The translations under genes and the position numbers were made by a program. Below the pieces are notes generated by a model, which saw nothing but the letters and a program-made list of their open reading frames with translations, searched no databases and was not told the DNA's origin. From assembly GCA_018970165.1 (NCBI GenBank), contig JAGWWZ010000011.1:1-47647 (forward strand): a stretch of DNA of 47,647 nucleotides, given 5' to 3'. Below are positions 34,765-43,971 of the stretch, in pieces; position 1 is the first letter of the stretch; every line of letters starts with the position of its first letter. Origin of the DNA: Planctomycetota bacterium. Lineage in GTDB: Bacteria; Planctomycetota; Planctomycetia; Pirellulales; Pirellulaceae.

Positions 34765-35952
34765 GTGACGGATGGAGAACACCTTCAACACATTTTGCAG
34801 TCAGACGTAGCCTCGCAGGAAGAGCCGGTTTCTATTCCCGAGATTGGTGACGATGATCGCCATGCTTTTCTTCGCTTGACGCTGATCCCTGGAATCGGTC
34901 CTCGCATCATGAGTCGGTTGCTGACTCATTTCGGAACCGCTGCCGCCGTCCTAGATGCCACACTTAGTCAACTTGGTGAGGTAGAGCGAGTTGGACCGAA
35001 ATTGGCCGTCAGCATTCAAGACGCTCGAAGAAGCGATTTGGTCGATCGGGTCATCGATCATTGTCAGGAAAATGAAATCGATATCATTTACCCAGGGGAC
35101 CCTCGCTATCCTCATTTGCTTCGTGAGATCGCTAATCCGCCGCTGCTTCTGTATGCCAAAGGGTGCTTTTCCAAATCCGATACTTTGTCGATAGCTATGG
35201 TCGGAACACGGCATGCTACGTACTACGGCCGAGTCATGGCGGAGCGGCTGGCACAAGGCTTGAGCAACATGGGAGCGACGATCGTTAGCGGATTGGCTCG
35301 AGGTATCGATGCGGTCTGCCATGAGGCAGCTCTAGATGCCGGTGGCCGCACGATCGCGGTTCTTGGCAGCAGCCTTTCCGACATCTACCCGCCCGAACAC
35401 AAGAAACTAGCCGCTCGCATTTGCGATTCCGGCTTGATCATCAGCGAAACCCATCCTTTCGCACTACCCAAAGCAGGAGTCTTCCCACAACGCAACCGGA
35501 TCATCAGCGGCATGAGCCTCGCAGTGGTCGTGGTGGAGGCCGCTGACCGTTCCGGCTCCTTGATCACTGCGACCCATGCAGGCGAACAGGGCCGCGATGT
35601 TTTCGCTGTGCCAGGCCCGGTCACGTCGCGAACGTCGCGTGGATGCAATCGACTGATTCGCGATGGAGCAATTCTGGTTCAAGATGCACAGGATATCCTT
35701 GAACACCTGGGGCCGTTGACGAAATCTTTTCATTCATCTTCCGGCCTCGAGATCAAGACTCCTTCCGAGATCCAACTCAACGACATGGAACAAACCATCC
35801 TGGGAGCCATTGATTCCCAACCGACCGATATCGATGTGGTCATCACGCGATGCGCCCTTCCAGTTGCGAGGGTGTTGAGCACCCTTAGCGTGCTGGAATT
35901 GCGTGGCTTCATCGTCCGCACCGGTGGTCGCTCCGTAGCCCGCAGATACTAA
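34765..35952 (+). CDS. dprA: DprA, DNA-processing protein
   Basis: 395 aa from a GTG. The N-terminal helix-hairpin-helix part is LTLIPGIGPRIMSRLLTHFG (about 36-55). The Rossmann core has VGTRHATYYGRVMAERLA, VSGLARGIDAVCHEAAL, TIAVLGSSLSDIYPPEH, PQRNRIISGMSLAVVVVEA and SGSLITATHAGEQGRDVFAVPG, all typical of DprA/Smf. A C-terminal winged-helix DML1-like domain (about 330-395) ends the protein. DprA loads RecA on incoming single-stranded DNA in natural transformation. It stands alone here; 185 bases upstream hold no gene. Confidence 0.95.
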   Translation: MTDGEHLQHILQSDVASQEEPVSIPEIGDDDRHAFLRLTLIPGIGPRIMSRLLTHFGTAAAVLDATLSQLGEVERVGPKLAVSIQDARRSDLVDRVIDHCQENEIDIIYPGDPRYPHLLREIANPPLLLYAKGCFSKSDTLSIAMVGTRHATYYGRVMAERLAQGLSNMGATIVSGLARGIDAVCHEAALDAGGRTIAVLGSSLSDIYPPEHKKLAARICDSGLIISETHPFALPKAGVFPQRNRIISGMSLAVVVVEAADRSGSLITATHAGEQGRDVFAVPGPVTSRTSRGCNRLIRDGAILVQDAQDILEHLGPLTKSFHSSSGLEIKTPSEIQLNDMEQTILGAIDSQPTDIDVVITRCALPVARVLSTLSVLELRGFIVRTGGRSVARRY

Positions 35953-36020
35953 GTGACTGCATCGCGAAGTGATATGAGTTTGTAGATCGCCAACACCCTA
36001 CGGCCAACAAAAACCGTGAT

Positions 36021-36026
36021 TACAAT
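36021..36026 (+). promoter_or_regulatory. Candidate -10 element TACAAT
   Basis: GATTACAAT lies 45 bases upstream of the thioesterase-crotonase start, in the 119-base gap after dprA. No convincing -35 hexamer. Confidence 0.35.
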
Positions 36027-36071
36027 AGGCAGACGGACGCGATTTCATTTCCACTGTAGAGCATTTCGAAG

Positions 36072-37307
36072 ATGAAACCTGGCCTCAAGGTTGGTGATGT
36101 TGGCCGATTGGAGTGGACGGTCGATCCATCGATGATCATTCTCCTCGGGGGCGATCCAAGGGCCGCGGTTTTCTCCACGCCAAACATGATTCTGCTGATG
36201 GAGCGAGCAGCGAGGGAGGCCATTCGCCCTTTTCTCGAACCAGGTGAGGAATCGGTCGGAGTCGATGTCCAAATTCAACACGTCGGCGGTGCAGGGCTCG
36301 GCGCATCAGTACGCGGAGAAGCTCGTGTGCTTACCATCGACGGCCGTAAGATTCAATTTGAAGTGGAAGCATTTGTCGAGGATCTTCCCTCGACAGGACC
36401 GCGGCGCATCGGACACGGCTTGCACACCCGCGCCTTGGTCTCCGTCGAGCGACTTATAGAAAATCTTTCCAAGCAATCCGGTTCGGGAGAAAGAGCCATG
36501 AACCTGAAATCCAATACCGGTCCGCTTCCGAACTTTCGCACACTCCTAGTAGAGATCGATAAGAGCATCTGCACTGTAACGTTGAACCGCCCACGTGTTC
36601 TCAACGCCGTCAATGCGGAAATGACCAGCGAATTGGAACAAGTGATCGCTTGGCTATTTGGACATCCTGAAGAGGTTCGGGTGGTCCTTCTTCGCGGAGC
36701 AGGGGACGCTTTTTGCGCCGGGGATGACGTCAAGGAGCTTCCTGGATTCTCCCCCGAATACGCGCGTGAACTGAGCTATCGGCAAGCCGAACTTTACCTG
36801 GCATTCGAACGTTTACCGCAACCGGTCATCGCTTTGGTTCATGGCGATGCCTTTGGTGGTGGATGCGTCGCTGCCTATTCTGCAGACATGCGTATCGCCC
36901 GGCACGATGCCCGATTCGCAATGCCGGAAATCAAACTCGGTTGGCCGCCAGGTTATGGGATCGCGCAGTTGACAGCCTTAGTCGGCAAGTCGCGAGCACT
37001 GGAGATGTGCCTTATGGGGCAACCTATCGCTGCAACGCGAGCCCTCGAATGGGGATTGATCAGTGAGATCGTTCCGGGAGCATCGCTTATGAAACGGGGT
37101 ATGCAGATAGCCGAGAGTATGCTCGCTATGCCTGCAGAAGCCCTCCGAGCAACCAAGCGACTTGTGCACCTCGATGAAGGATCGCATGCGAAGGTAGCTT
37201 ATCGGGCTGATACCGACGCCTACATTCGATGTTTGCAGATGGAGGACGCTCGCGAGGGTATCCAAGCCTTTATCGATAAGCGAGCGCCACGTTTCCGGGG
37301 CAAATAG
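36072..37307 (+). CDS. Fusion of FlK-type acyl-CoA thioesterase and enoyl-CoA hydratase/isomerase
   Basis: 411 aa in a single uninterrupted frame. Residues 1-130 form a hot-dog thioesterase of the fluoroacetyl-CoA thioesterase (FlK) kind: Thr36, Glu44 and His70 have exactly the spacing of the FlK triad Thr42/Glu50/His76. After a short linker (about 131-155, around SGERAMN) comes a crotonase domain (about 160-411) with oxyanion-hole elements AFCAGDDVKEL and DAFGGGCVAAY. Of the two hydratase glutamates, the first is replaced (Val266) and the second is kept (Glu286 in MPEIKLGWPPG), a pattern found in isomerases. An internal ATG (36498) between the domains could allow separate translation of the second half. 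Probably acts on an acyl-CoA intermediate; substrate unknown. Confidence 0.85.
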   Translation: MKPGLKVGDVGRLEWTVDPSMIILLGGDPRAAVFSTPNMILLMERAAREAIRPFLEPGEESVGVDVQIQHVGGAGLGASVRGEARVLTIDGRKIQFEVEAFVEDLPSTGPRRIGHGLHTRALVSVERLIENLSKQSGSGERAMNLKSNTGPLPNFRTLLVEIDKSICTVTLNRPRVLNAVNAEMTSELEQVIAWLFGHPEEVRVVLLRGAGDAFCAGDDVKELPGFSPEYARELSYRQAELYLAFERLPQPVIALVHGDAFGGGCVAAYSADMRIARHDARFAMPEIKLGWPPGYGIAQLTALVGKSRALEMCLMGQPIAATRALEWGLISEIVPGASLMKRGMQIAESMLAMPAEALRATKRLVHLDEGSHAKVAYRADTDAYIRCLQMEDAREGIQAFIDKRAPRFRGK

Positions 37308-37366
37308 TAGCTTGCTCAACATCCCATCGATTCCGGCTCCCGATCCCGTCACCCCACGCCTTAAGT

Positions 37367-39169
37367 TTAACGATAGGAATTCCTCGGTACAGTACTGTTG
37401 TTCTCAGGTGGAACCATACGACCTCGATTGCGATTCCGCTGAGCCGCAATCCAATCGGAAAGGAATGGGATCAACGAGTCGCCATTCATCGGTTTCGTGT
37501 AGTAGGTTCCTTGCCCAAAACGAATGCCCAGATTGCTCAACGTCTTTGCCTGAGCTTCTCTCTCCACGCCATCGGCCACGATCGTCAGGTTACACTGCGT
37601 TGCTTGCCGAACAAGAATCTCGATCAACTTGACAACCAGCGGATTGATCTCAACATTCTGCACGAGCGCCTTCGATAACTTGATCCCATCCACAGGAAAC
37701 TGGTCCAGGCACTGAAAGGAGTGAAACGAGTTACCGAAATCATCGATCACGATTCGAATACCCGATTCCCGCATTTTCTTCAGCGTTTCGACCATACCGT
37801 CCCGATCGTACATCACGTCGGTTTCCGATATCTCGAACTGCACTCGGTCGTTCCTGAGCCTGGCCTGCTGAATCGCATCAAGGGCCGCTTCGATGAACTG
37901 TGGATGCTGAAGTTGTTTTCGTGACAGATCCAAACTCACTCGCCGCGGCGCGTCGGATGAGGATTCATGTTGCCACTGCGACAATTGGTTGCATGCGTTG
38001 GAAAGGGCCCAACTCGCGATCTCACCCATAAATCCGTTCTCATCCGCGATAGACCGAAATCGCTGAAGAGGAATCAGGCCATGGTTAGGCCGATCCCAAA
38101 AAATCAATGTTTCAGCAAATTCGCACTGCTTGGTCTGGAGATTAAAGACCGGTTGATACTCCAGCAGAAAGCTTCGATTCTTGGTTGCAACGCGCAAATC
38201 ACTCTCGATATCCAGTTTGCGACGCAATACCTCTTCCATCGAGGGATCGTACATTTGAACGTGACTGCGACCTGCGTTGCGGGCATCTTGGTATGCAATA
38301 TCCGCGAAGCGAATCAAATTGTGAAAATCGCCCTGTGCCTCACGTGAGATCGCAATGCCGACGCTCGCCGAAAGGAATTGCTGCGCGTTCCCAATCTTGT
38401 ATGTGGTAGCGATAGCTTCCACCAACCCCGTAGCCAGCCCCATAGCGGTTCTGGATCCTTCGACCCCAGTCATCAAGAGAACGAACGAGTCCGACGATGA
38501 CCGCGCCAGACAGAATCGCCTGCAACATCGCTCCATGACCGACGACTGCGACAACATCGACTGAAGCGACATCGCGACCAATCGCAACACTTCCTCCGAC
38601 GCCCCATGCCCGAGGGATTCGGTGATGTTATTCAGCCGGTCGACGCCGATAACCAAAACGCCATACGGTGGCGGAAAATCCGCAGGGGCATCAAGCGCTT
38701 TCTGAATCCATTGCGACATGCCATTCCTATTAGGCAATCGGGTCAAAGGATCGTTTTGTGAGAGATAGCGGAGTCGATGCAACATCGTCTGCGTCTTCAA
38801 AACCGATCGAATTCTGGCCTGGAGTTCCTCAGGGTAAAGCGGTTTGCGCAGCACATCGACCGCTCCTTCATAGTAGGCCTCGCCGATCAAGTCCTTTTCT
38901 GTGTTGCCGACCAAAAACACCACCGGGAATCCAGCGGTCTTGGTGGTTTGCTTGAGAAGCCGTAGCGTGAGCAGCCCGTTCAAGTCCGGAAGGGCACTAT
39001 CCAGGAGTATCAAATCATGATGGTGCCCAGAAGCCATTTCGACCCCTTGAGCGCTGCTGTACGCATTCGACAGGTCAATGCCGGTCTTGTCCAACGCCTG
39101 GGAAAGTAGCGAATGGCCATCCGGATTTGCATCGATCAGCAGAATTCTCGGCGCAAGCGTTTCATTCAT
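37367..39169 (-). CDS. Response regulator with degenerate GGDEF and EAL domains
   Basis: 600 aa. The receiver domain (about 8-125) is intact: Asp13 region, phospho-acceptor Asp57 and Lys109. The GGDEF domain (about 135-305) reads SSDSF at 225-229 in place of GGDEF. The EAL domain (about 320-580) has ETL at 353-355, IDDFGNSF at 475-482 intact, but IKLSK in place of the IKID motif (Asp to Ser499), VADGVE instead of VAEGVE, and Asp414 in the usual Asn position. It is thus unlikely to make or cut cyclic di-GMP efficiently, and may be a phospho-controlled binding protein. Convergent with the fusion gene at its 3' end. Confidence 0.88.
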   Translation of the reverse strand: MNETLAPRILLIDANPDGHSLLSQALDKTGIDLSNAYSSAQGVEMASGHHHDLILLDSALPDLNGLLTLRLLKQTTKTAGFPVVFLVGNTEKDLIGEAYYEGAVDVLRKPLYPEELQARIRSVLKTQTMLHRLRYLSQNDPLTRLPNRNGMSQWIQKALDAPADFPPPYGVLVIGVDRLNNITESLGHGASEEVLRLVAMSLQSMLSQSSVMERCCRRFCLARSSSDSFVLLMTGVEGSRTAMGLATGLVEAIATTYKIGNAQQFLSASVGIAISREAQGDFHNLIRFADIAYQDARNAGRSHVQMYDPSMEEVLRRKLDIESDLRVATKNRSFLLEYQPVFNLQTKQCEFAETLIFWDRPNHGLIPLQRFRSIADENGFMGEIASWALSNACNQLSQWQHESSSDAPRRVSLDLSRKQLQHPQFIEAALDAIQQARLRNDRVQFEISETDVMYDRDGMVETLKKMRESGIRIVIDDFGNSFHSFQCLDQFPVDGIKLSKALVQNVEINPLVVKLIEILVRQATQCNLTIVADGVEREAQAKTLSNLGIRFGQGTYYTKPMNGDSLIPFLSDWIAAQRNRNRGRMVPPENNSTVPRNSYR

Positions 39170-39312
39170 TACAATCGGACTACGGATCGAGGCTCATCCA
39201 AGACAGCGTGGGCATGCAAATTAGATATAGCTCACAAACTCTCCACACAACAGAAATCTTCGCTTATGGACAACGAAGATAGTGGAGAGCTCAAGGTCGA
39301 CCAGAGAAGAGG

Positions 39313-39357
39313 AAAAAAGTGGCATCCGTGCCACACCGGGGTTCCAAGAAACCCCGG
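39313..39357 (-). terminator. Double-hairpin terminator for the amidotransferase-like gene
   Basis: On the minus strand two perfect hairpins follow each other: an 8-bp stem CCGGGGTT/AACCCCGG (39336-39357), then a 6-bp stem GTGGCA/TGCCAC (39319-39334) directly followed by six T residues (39313-39318). About 85 bases after the stop at 39442. Confidence 0.8.
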
Positions 39358-39441
39358 AGCCATCCATGGCATTTTCTCAATGGGGAGGTTGCAGTATTTC
39401 CGTAGCTTTTGTTGCCGATACTGTTTTGAGTCGGCGGGTGA

Positions 39442-40191
39442 TCAAGCGGCTGCCAATTCCAGTCCACCCACTCGCACTGCGACCCCTCGAACGAACTCTT
39501 CAAAAATGCGGATATCCAAGGCGCTTGCGGCTTGCGATTCCGGGTGGAATTGGCAGCCCACCACGAACCAGTCATCGTGCTTATTCTCGATAGCTTCAAT
39601 AATGCCGTCTTGGCATCTAGCAGTTACTCGGAATGAATCGGCGAGTCGATCGATGGCCATGTGATGGCGGCTGGTGACGCGAATCTCCCCTTCGCCATAA
39701 ACGCGACCGACAATCGAATCAGCCTCGACAACCAAGGAATGGCGATGGTAGGGATCGTGGGGATCGCGATGTTGCAGCGCGTTGGGCACATCGATCGATA
39801 TGTCATAGAAAAGGTTCCCCCCCTCGATGATATTGATCAGCTGCATTCCCGCGCCGATCGCCATCACGCTCATGCGACGATTTGCAATCGAAGATGCTAG
39901 TCGGCGATCGAACGTCTCACGCCGCGGATCCATCGGGCGAATCGAACTGTGCAACATGTAGCCGTCGTTTCGTGGATCAAGGTCTGCTCCCCCGACCAAA
40001 ACAAAGCCATCGAGCAGATCCAAGACTTGGTCGATGCTCGCCAAATCGGTCGATGGCGGCAAAAGGACTGGTATACCTCCCGCGTTGACAATGGAATCAA
40101 AATAACCCGCAGCGAGATAGCAATAGGCTGGTGCACCCTGATGCACCCCACGGTAATCGCAATTCAGTCCAATCAGCGGCTTGTCTGCCAT
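39442..40191 (-). CDS. Class I amidotransferase / peptidase C26-like protein lacking the catalytic cysteine
   Basis: 249 aa matching the gamma-glutamyl-GABA hydrolase (PuuD-like) family: IGLNCDYRG at the start, GFVLVGGADLDPRNDG, then VMAIGAGMQLINIIEGGNLFYDI, SRHHMAIDRL and VVGCQFHPESQA. The usual nucleophile elbow GICRG reads AIGAG (111-115), so Cys is Gly113. His216 and Glu218 remain. Strong ribosome-binding site on the minus strand (GGGAGGAT). Likely catalytically inactive as a glutaminase-type hydrolase; may bind a ligand or regulate. It stands alone between structured intergenic regions. Confidence 0.85.
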   Translation of the reverse strand: MADKPLIGLNCDYRGVHQGAPAYCYLAAGYFDSIVNAGGIPVLLPPSTDLASIDQVLDLLDGFVLVGGADLDPRNDGYMLHSSIRPMDPRRETFDRRLASSIANRRMSVMAIGAGMQLINIIEGGNLFYDISIDVPNALQHRDPHDPYHRHSLVVEADSIVGRVYGEGEIRVTSRHHMAIDRLADSFRVTARCQDGIIEAIENKHDDWFVVGCQFHPESQAASALDIRIFEEFVRGVAVRVGGLELAAA

Positions 40192-40641
40192 CGGTCAGGA
40201 TCCTCCCTTTGTAGAATGAACAATCAATTCGATCTTCGAGCCATTCGATCTTCGATTAGGCAATCGGTGATTGGGATTCGATCCTCTTCACGTTGGGTAG
40301 GACTCGCACCTCAGTGCGTTCCCGACACGCTCATCACAAACAAGAAATGTCGAAACGATTCCTTCGTTGACAAGACGCGTAGTGAGTACCTGACGAAAAG
40401 TGTGACGATCCTTCGCACCTGGCATCCGGTGCTACTTGCGTTGCATCGGTTACCAAAAGTCCGCGTAGAATAGAAAGTGCTTTTCACCAAATCAAGCAAA
40501 GCACCATATTTAGCACGCGCCACAAATGCTAGCTCAACATCGCGTGCTAGCATTACGATTGCGTTGTCAAGGAAGTGAGGGCGAAATACGATCTGAGCGA
40601 AATGGATATGCACGAGTAGAGCTCGCAGATCTGCGGAAACC
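40192..40641. other. Intergenic region with competing inverted repeats
   Basis: This 450-base gap lies between the flgJ-like stop and the amidotransferase-like start (both minus strand). No gene is supportable; the antisense frame at 40311-40613 has no domain. The main content is the pair of overlapping inverted repeats at 40511-40554. Confidence 0.5.
40511..40554. repeat. Two mutually exclusive 9-bp hairpins
   Basis: TAGCACGCG (40511-40519) pairs with CGCGTGCTA (40541-40549). AATGCTAGC (40525-40533) pairs with GCTAGCATT (40546-40554). Both are perfect, and they share bases 40546-40549, so only one can form at a time. About 320 bases upstream of the amidotransferase-like gene on the minus strand. 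Confidence 0.7.
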
Positions 40642-41040
40642 CTAGGGTTTTCGCATGCGGAACAGTTCGTACATCGGATCTGCGATCGTGTCGGCCGAAG
40701 ATTTGGTCATTTCCTCCGCCAAGACTTGATCGAGTTGGCCCTGGAAGATTTTCTCGGCTTGCCCGCCGTCCATATACGCAGGCTCTTGCTGGGTCGCTCG
40801 CATCGAGGCGATTAGCCTACCGAACAACGTTTGCCCCACGAAATCGGTAAACGCTTTGTGAAGTTCAGAATCATCGCGGGCCGTTCCAGGTCCAGCATCC
40901 AAGCTTTCTTGTTTGCTGAGCAGAGTTCGAAACTGTTGCTGAAAATCACCCTCGTCTTTTCCAGGCTGCAACGCTTGGGAGACTCCTGCATGGGTCGCGG
41001 TTGAATCGATCATGGGATTTCGGATGGGATCGATTGTCAT
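40642..41040 (-). CDS. flgJ: FlgJ-like rod-binding protein (no muramidase domain)
   Basis: 132 aa. The segment KAFTDFVGQTLFGRLIASMR followed by QAEKIFQGQLDQVLAEEMTKSS matches the rod-binding domain of FlgJ (…F…ml…MR… plus …f…ml…la…). The C-terminal muramidase of enteric FlgJ is absent, as in many bacteria. It assists rod assembly in the periplasm. It starts 25 bases after the flgI stop on the same strand, the usual flgI-flgJ order. Confidence 0.85.
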   Translation of the reverse strand: MTIDPIRNPMIDSTATHAGVSQALQPGKDEGDFQQQFRTLLSKQESLDAGPGTARDDSELHKAFTDFVGQTLFGRLIASMRATQQEPAYMDGGQAEKIFQGQLDQVLAEEMTKSSADTIADPMYELFRMRKP

Positions 41041-41065
41041 AGTGCTCAGGATTCCTTTCCGAATG

Positions 41066-42187
41066 CTATTCGAAGACGACTTCGCCGTACAAATTCCCTT
41101 GACGTTTCAGGGTTTTGATGATCGCAATCTTGTCTTCCGTGGCGACGTTCAGCGCATTGAGGGCATCGACAAGGTTCTTGAGGGTTGCGGGGGTATTTGC
41201 TCCATCGCGAGAACTGACCCCGACAAATTCACCGGAGATAGGCGCGCGGGTGGAGATACTCAATTGGTTCTTGTGCGAGATGGCAACGGGAGCGACAAGA
41301 ACATCAGCGCCGATGATCATGGTCCCTTCCTTTTCATTGATCACGACGCGGCGGGATCCTTGCAGGTTGATCAAATCGATGTCGAGGACGAGTGACACGA
41401 ATTGCACCGGACGTTCGCGATACGCAGGGGGAATCGCGACTTCTACGTGCGTTTGATCCATCGCTTTCGCAAACAGGTTCCCATCACCGGAAACCGCGGG
41501 GCCAGAGCGTGAAAAACTTCGGCTTCCAGGCCGCAAAAAGTCGTTGATCACATCTTCGAGATACTGCGAAGTGGTGAAAGATGCGTGATCGGGATCGAGA
41601 ACCAGCGTGATCTTGTCATTGAGCGTAAATGCGGTTCGAATCGGTCTTTCGATTTTGCAGCCGTTCACGATCTTTGCCGTGGTGGGATATTTGCGATCTT
41701 CCACCACCAGGGGGCCTTGGGCGAGCGCGTAAGTTTCAGGGCGATCGGCGCGCGGTCCTAGAAGATGCGTCAGAAGAAGCGTTCCTCCTTCGAGACTTTT
41801 GGCATGGGTCGCGCTGACGGTGCAACTGATTGTGTCCCCCTGTTCTGCACCTGCCGGTGGGATCCTGACCGTCACGAATACCATCGCGACATTCTTCGCG
41901 CTGGCCAACTCTTTTTCAACCAATCGCCCATCCGCATCGGAGGCTACTGGGGCTCCGAGGTTCTGTAGCGCCCGGGCCAACGCTCGCAGCATCGGCTTGT
42001 TTCCATCGCCATCTCCTGTTCCTTTTAGACCGACGACGAACCCGACCCCCTGGAGCACGTTTTCTTCCTGACCCTTGAGACGGCACAAATCGCGGACCTT
42101 CAACTCGGATTGTGCACAGGCATGAGGAACCGCGAGGGTCGAGAACAACCCTCCGAGCAAGAACATCACATATCGCGAAAAAGTCAT
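41066..42187 (-). CDS. flgI: FlgI, flagellar P-ring protein
   Basis: 373 aa, normal FlgI length. A signal peptide ([22 protein letters not shown]) leads to [67 protein letters not shown] and the end [29 protein letters not shown], all FlgI hallmarks. It forms the periplasmic ring around the rod. Good minus-strand ribosome-binding site (AAGGAA, eight bases). flgH and flgA are not next to it. Confidence 0.97.
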   Translation of the reverse strand: MTFSRYVMFLLGGLFSTLAVPHACAQSELKVRDLCRLKGQEENVLQGVGFVVGLKGTGDGDGNKPMLRALARALQNLGAPVASDADGRLVEKELASAKNVAMVFVTVRIPPAGAEQGDTISCTVSATHAKSLEGGTLLLTHLLGPRADRPETYALAQGPLVVEDRKYPTTAKIVNGCKIERPIRTAFTLNDKITLVLDPDHASFTTSQYLEDVINDFLRPGSRSFSRSGPAVSGDGNLFAKAMDQTHVEVAIPPAYRERPVQFVSLVLDIDLINLQGSRRVVINEKEGTMIIGADVLVAPVAISHKNQLSISTRAPISGEFVGVSSRDGANTPATLKNLVDALNALNVATEDKIAIIKTLKRQGNLYGEVVFE

Positions 42188-42325
42188 CGAAAAAATTCCT
42201 TGGAGCAGTGCATCTCGTCGGTCGCAACTCCGCTACCCAGATAGGGATAGCGAAACTCTAGGCTGCATCGCCAGAGGAAGTGGCGAGAGCTGGCAAACTG
42301 GGAAAGACGCGAAGATTTTATCGGC

Positions 42326-42331
42326 TACAAT
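42326..42331 (+). promoter_or_regulatory. Candidate -10 element TACAAT
   Basis: GGCTACAAT, 76 bases before the preferred cysE start at 42408. It overlaps the alternative ATG at 42330, which argues against that start if the promoter is real. No clear -35. Confidence 0.35.
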
Positions 42332-42407
42332 GAAAAATTCAGTCGTAGCACTTCGAACGCGTCGATTTGACGGAATCGGTTCCTACATTCGGTGTCGGAG
42401 ACACGCA

Positions 42408-43379
42408 ATGGCCTCGGATTCTCGGCTCAAAGAACAACTTCCACGACTCACCGACGAGATCGTCAAGACCTACCATGCGTCGGATCGGATCAATCATTTG
42501 GGGCACTGCCCGCTACCCAAGTACGAAGTGGTCGTCCAAATTCTCGAGGATTTGAAGGATATTCTCTATCCGGGCTTTCGGCGCAGAGAGGGACTGCACG
42601 CTGGCAATGTCACGTACCATGTCGGGAACTTGATCGATGCCTTGCATGATCGACTTACGACGCAAATCACCCGAGCTTTGATCCATGCCGACCGATCCAA
42701 CAGCATGCAACTCGAGGGTTGCCGGGAGGCGGTGGATTACGAAGCTCGGGGCCAACAGGTCGCAATCGCCTTGCTCGAATGCATTCCGAAACTGAGGGGA
42801 GTGCTCGCCAAAGATGTCGACGCGGCATACGCGGGAGATCCGAGCGTGACCAACCGGGATGAAATTGTCTTCTGTTTTCCAGGTTTGGAGGCGGTCACTA
42901 TCTATCGGATCGCCCATGAATTGTATCGCCTGAAGGTCCCATTCATCCCTCGCATGATGAGCGAATGGGCCCACAAACAGACGGGGATCGACATTCATCC
43001 CGGAGCTCGCATCGGCGAGTACTTTTTCATCGATCACGGCACGGGTGTGGTGATCGGAGAAACATGCGAGATCGGAGATCATGTCAAGATCTACCAAGGA
43101 GTCACACTGGGGGCACTCAGCTTTGCTACGGATGCGAATGGGGACCTCGTACGTGGAACCAAGCGTCATCCCACCATCGAAGATCATGTGGTGATCTACG
43201 CCAACGCGACGATTCTTGGTGGCCAAACGGTGATCGGACATCATAGCGTGATCGGTTCGAGCGTCTGGGTTACCTCCTCGGTGAATCCGCATTCAACGGT
43301 CGTTCTTGAGAAACCCAAATTGAAAATCCGCAACGGCTCGGTCGACGAGTCGATGTTCGATTTGAATTATCACATCTGA
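42408..43379 (+). CDS. cysE: Serine O-acetyltransferase (EpsC/CysE type)
   Basis: 323 aa from the ATG at 42408, chosen for its ribosome-binding site (GGAG seven bases upstream); an ATG at 42330 adds 26 residues. The N-terminal helical part (about 1-180) precedes a left-handed beta-helix (about 190-300) with [33 protein letters not shown] and TLGALSF...[20 protein letters not shown], the serine acetyltransferase signature with the catalytic HG and DH. It makes O-acetylserine for cysteine synthesis. It sits opposite in strand between two flagellar gene pairs. Confidence 0.93.
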   Translation: MASDSRLKEQLPRLTDEIVKTYHASDRINHLGHCPLPKYEVVVQILEDLKDILYPGFRRREGLHAGNVTYHVGNLIDALHDRLTTQITRALIHADRSNSMQLEGCREAVDYEARGQQVAIALLECIPKLRGVLAKDVDAAYAGDPSVTNRDEIVFCFPGLEAVTIYRIAHELYRLKVPFIPRMMSEWAHKQTGIDIHPGARIGEYFFIDHGTGVVIGETCEIGDHVKIYQGVTLGALSFATDANGDLVRGTKRHPTIEDHVVIYANATILGGQTVIGHHSVIGSSVWVTSSVNPHSTVVLEKPKLKIRNGSVDESMFDLNYHI

Positions 43380-43461
43380 GGGGGCGCCGAGCCCAACTGC
43401 TGGCATCGATATCGGCTTAGATTTCCTCGCAATATTCCCTCGCAACACGCGGAGCGGCTTA

Positions 43462-43902
43462 CTAAATAGCCACATTGCCGGCGATTGCCATTTGCATGGT
43501 CCGGTATTGAGACTTGAGCAATGCGACTGCGGTGGAGTGCATCGACTGGTTCTTTGCGATTTCAGCGATCTGTGTTTCGAGATTGTCGTCGCTGCCATCG
43601 TGATAAACGACTTGCGTCGACGCATCGCGAACCTCGCGCACGGCCTGTTCGTGAGCAAGTCGGGGCCCTTTTGCTCCCGACGCTGCATCGAGCGATCCAT
43701 CGCCGGGTGATGGAGCGACCCCTCGCATCTTGTCTGCCGCCATCAGTTGTTTGAGACTGGCCTGGAACTCCGGAACCGATAGATCCCGGGTCTTGTAACC
43801 GGGAGTGTCCATATTGGCGAGATTACCCGCGAGGATCGCGTGCCTTCGCTCAGCAAAGGCGATCGTTTCCTCAAGCGATTGCGTAATTCCGGGTGTGAAC
43901 AT
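43462..43902 (-). CDS. flgB: FlgB, flagellar basal-body rod protein
   Basis: 146 aa. RRHAILAGNLANMDTPGYKTRDL is the N-terminal rod-protein signature in the FlgB form, followed by FQASLKQLMA, and the C-terminal LLKSQYRTMQMAIAG. It forms the proximal rod. Ribosome-binding site AAAGGAAC on the minus strand. Unlike the usual order, flgC and fliE do not follow; the convergent cysE gene lies downstream. Confidence 0.94.
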   Translation of the reverse strand: MFTPGITQSLEETIAFAERRHAILAGNLANMDTPGYKTRDLSVPEFQASLKQLMAADKMRGVAPSPGDGSLDAASGAKGPRLAHEQAVREVRDASTQVVYHDGSDDNLETQIAEIAKNQSMHSTAVALLKSQYRTMQMAIAGNVAI

Positions 43903-43971
43903 TCGACGAGTTCCTTTTTTTATCCGGCTCCTAGGGGTTTAGCCCACCACAGCAAGCGCCCGCGATTCCAA

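Noticed and set aside
40311-40613. 100-aa minus-strand open frame in the flgJ-amidotransferase gap
   Set aside because: Runs through the competing inverted repeats, has no ribosome-binding site or domain.
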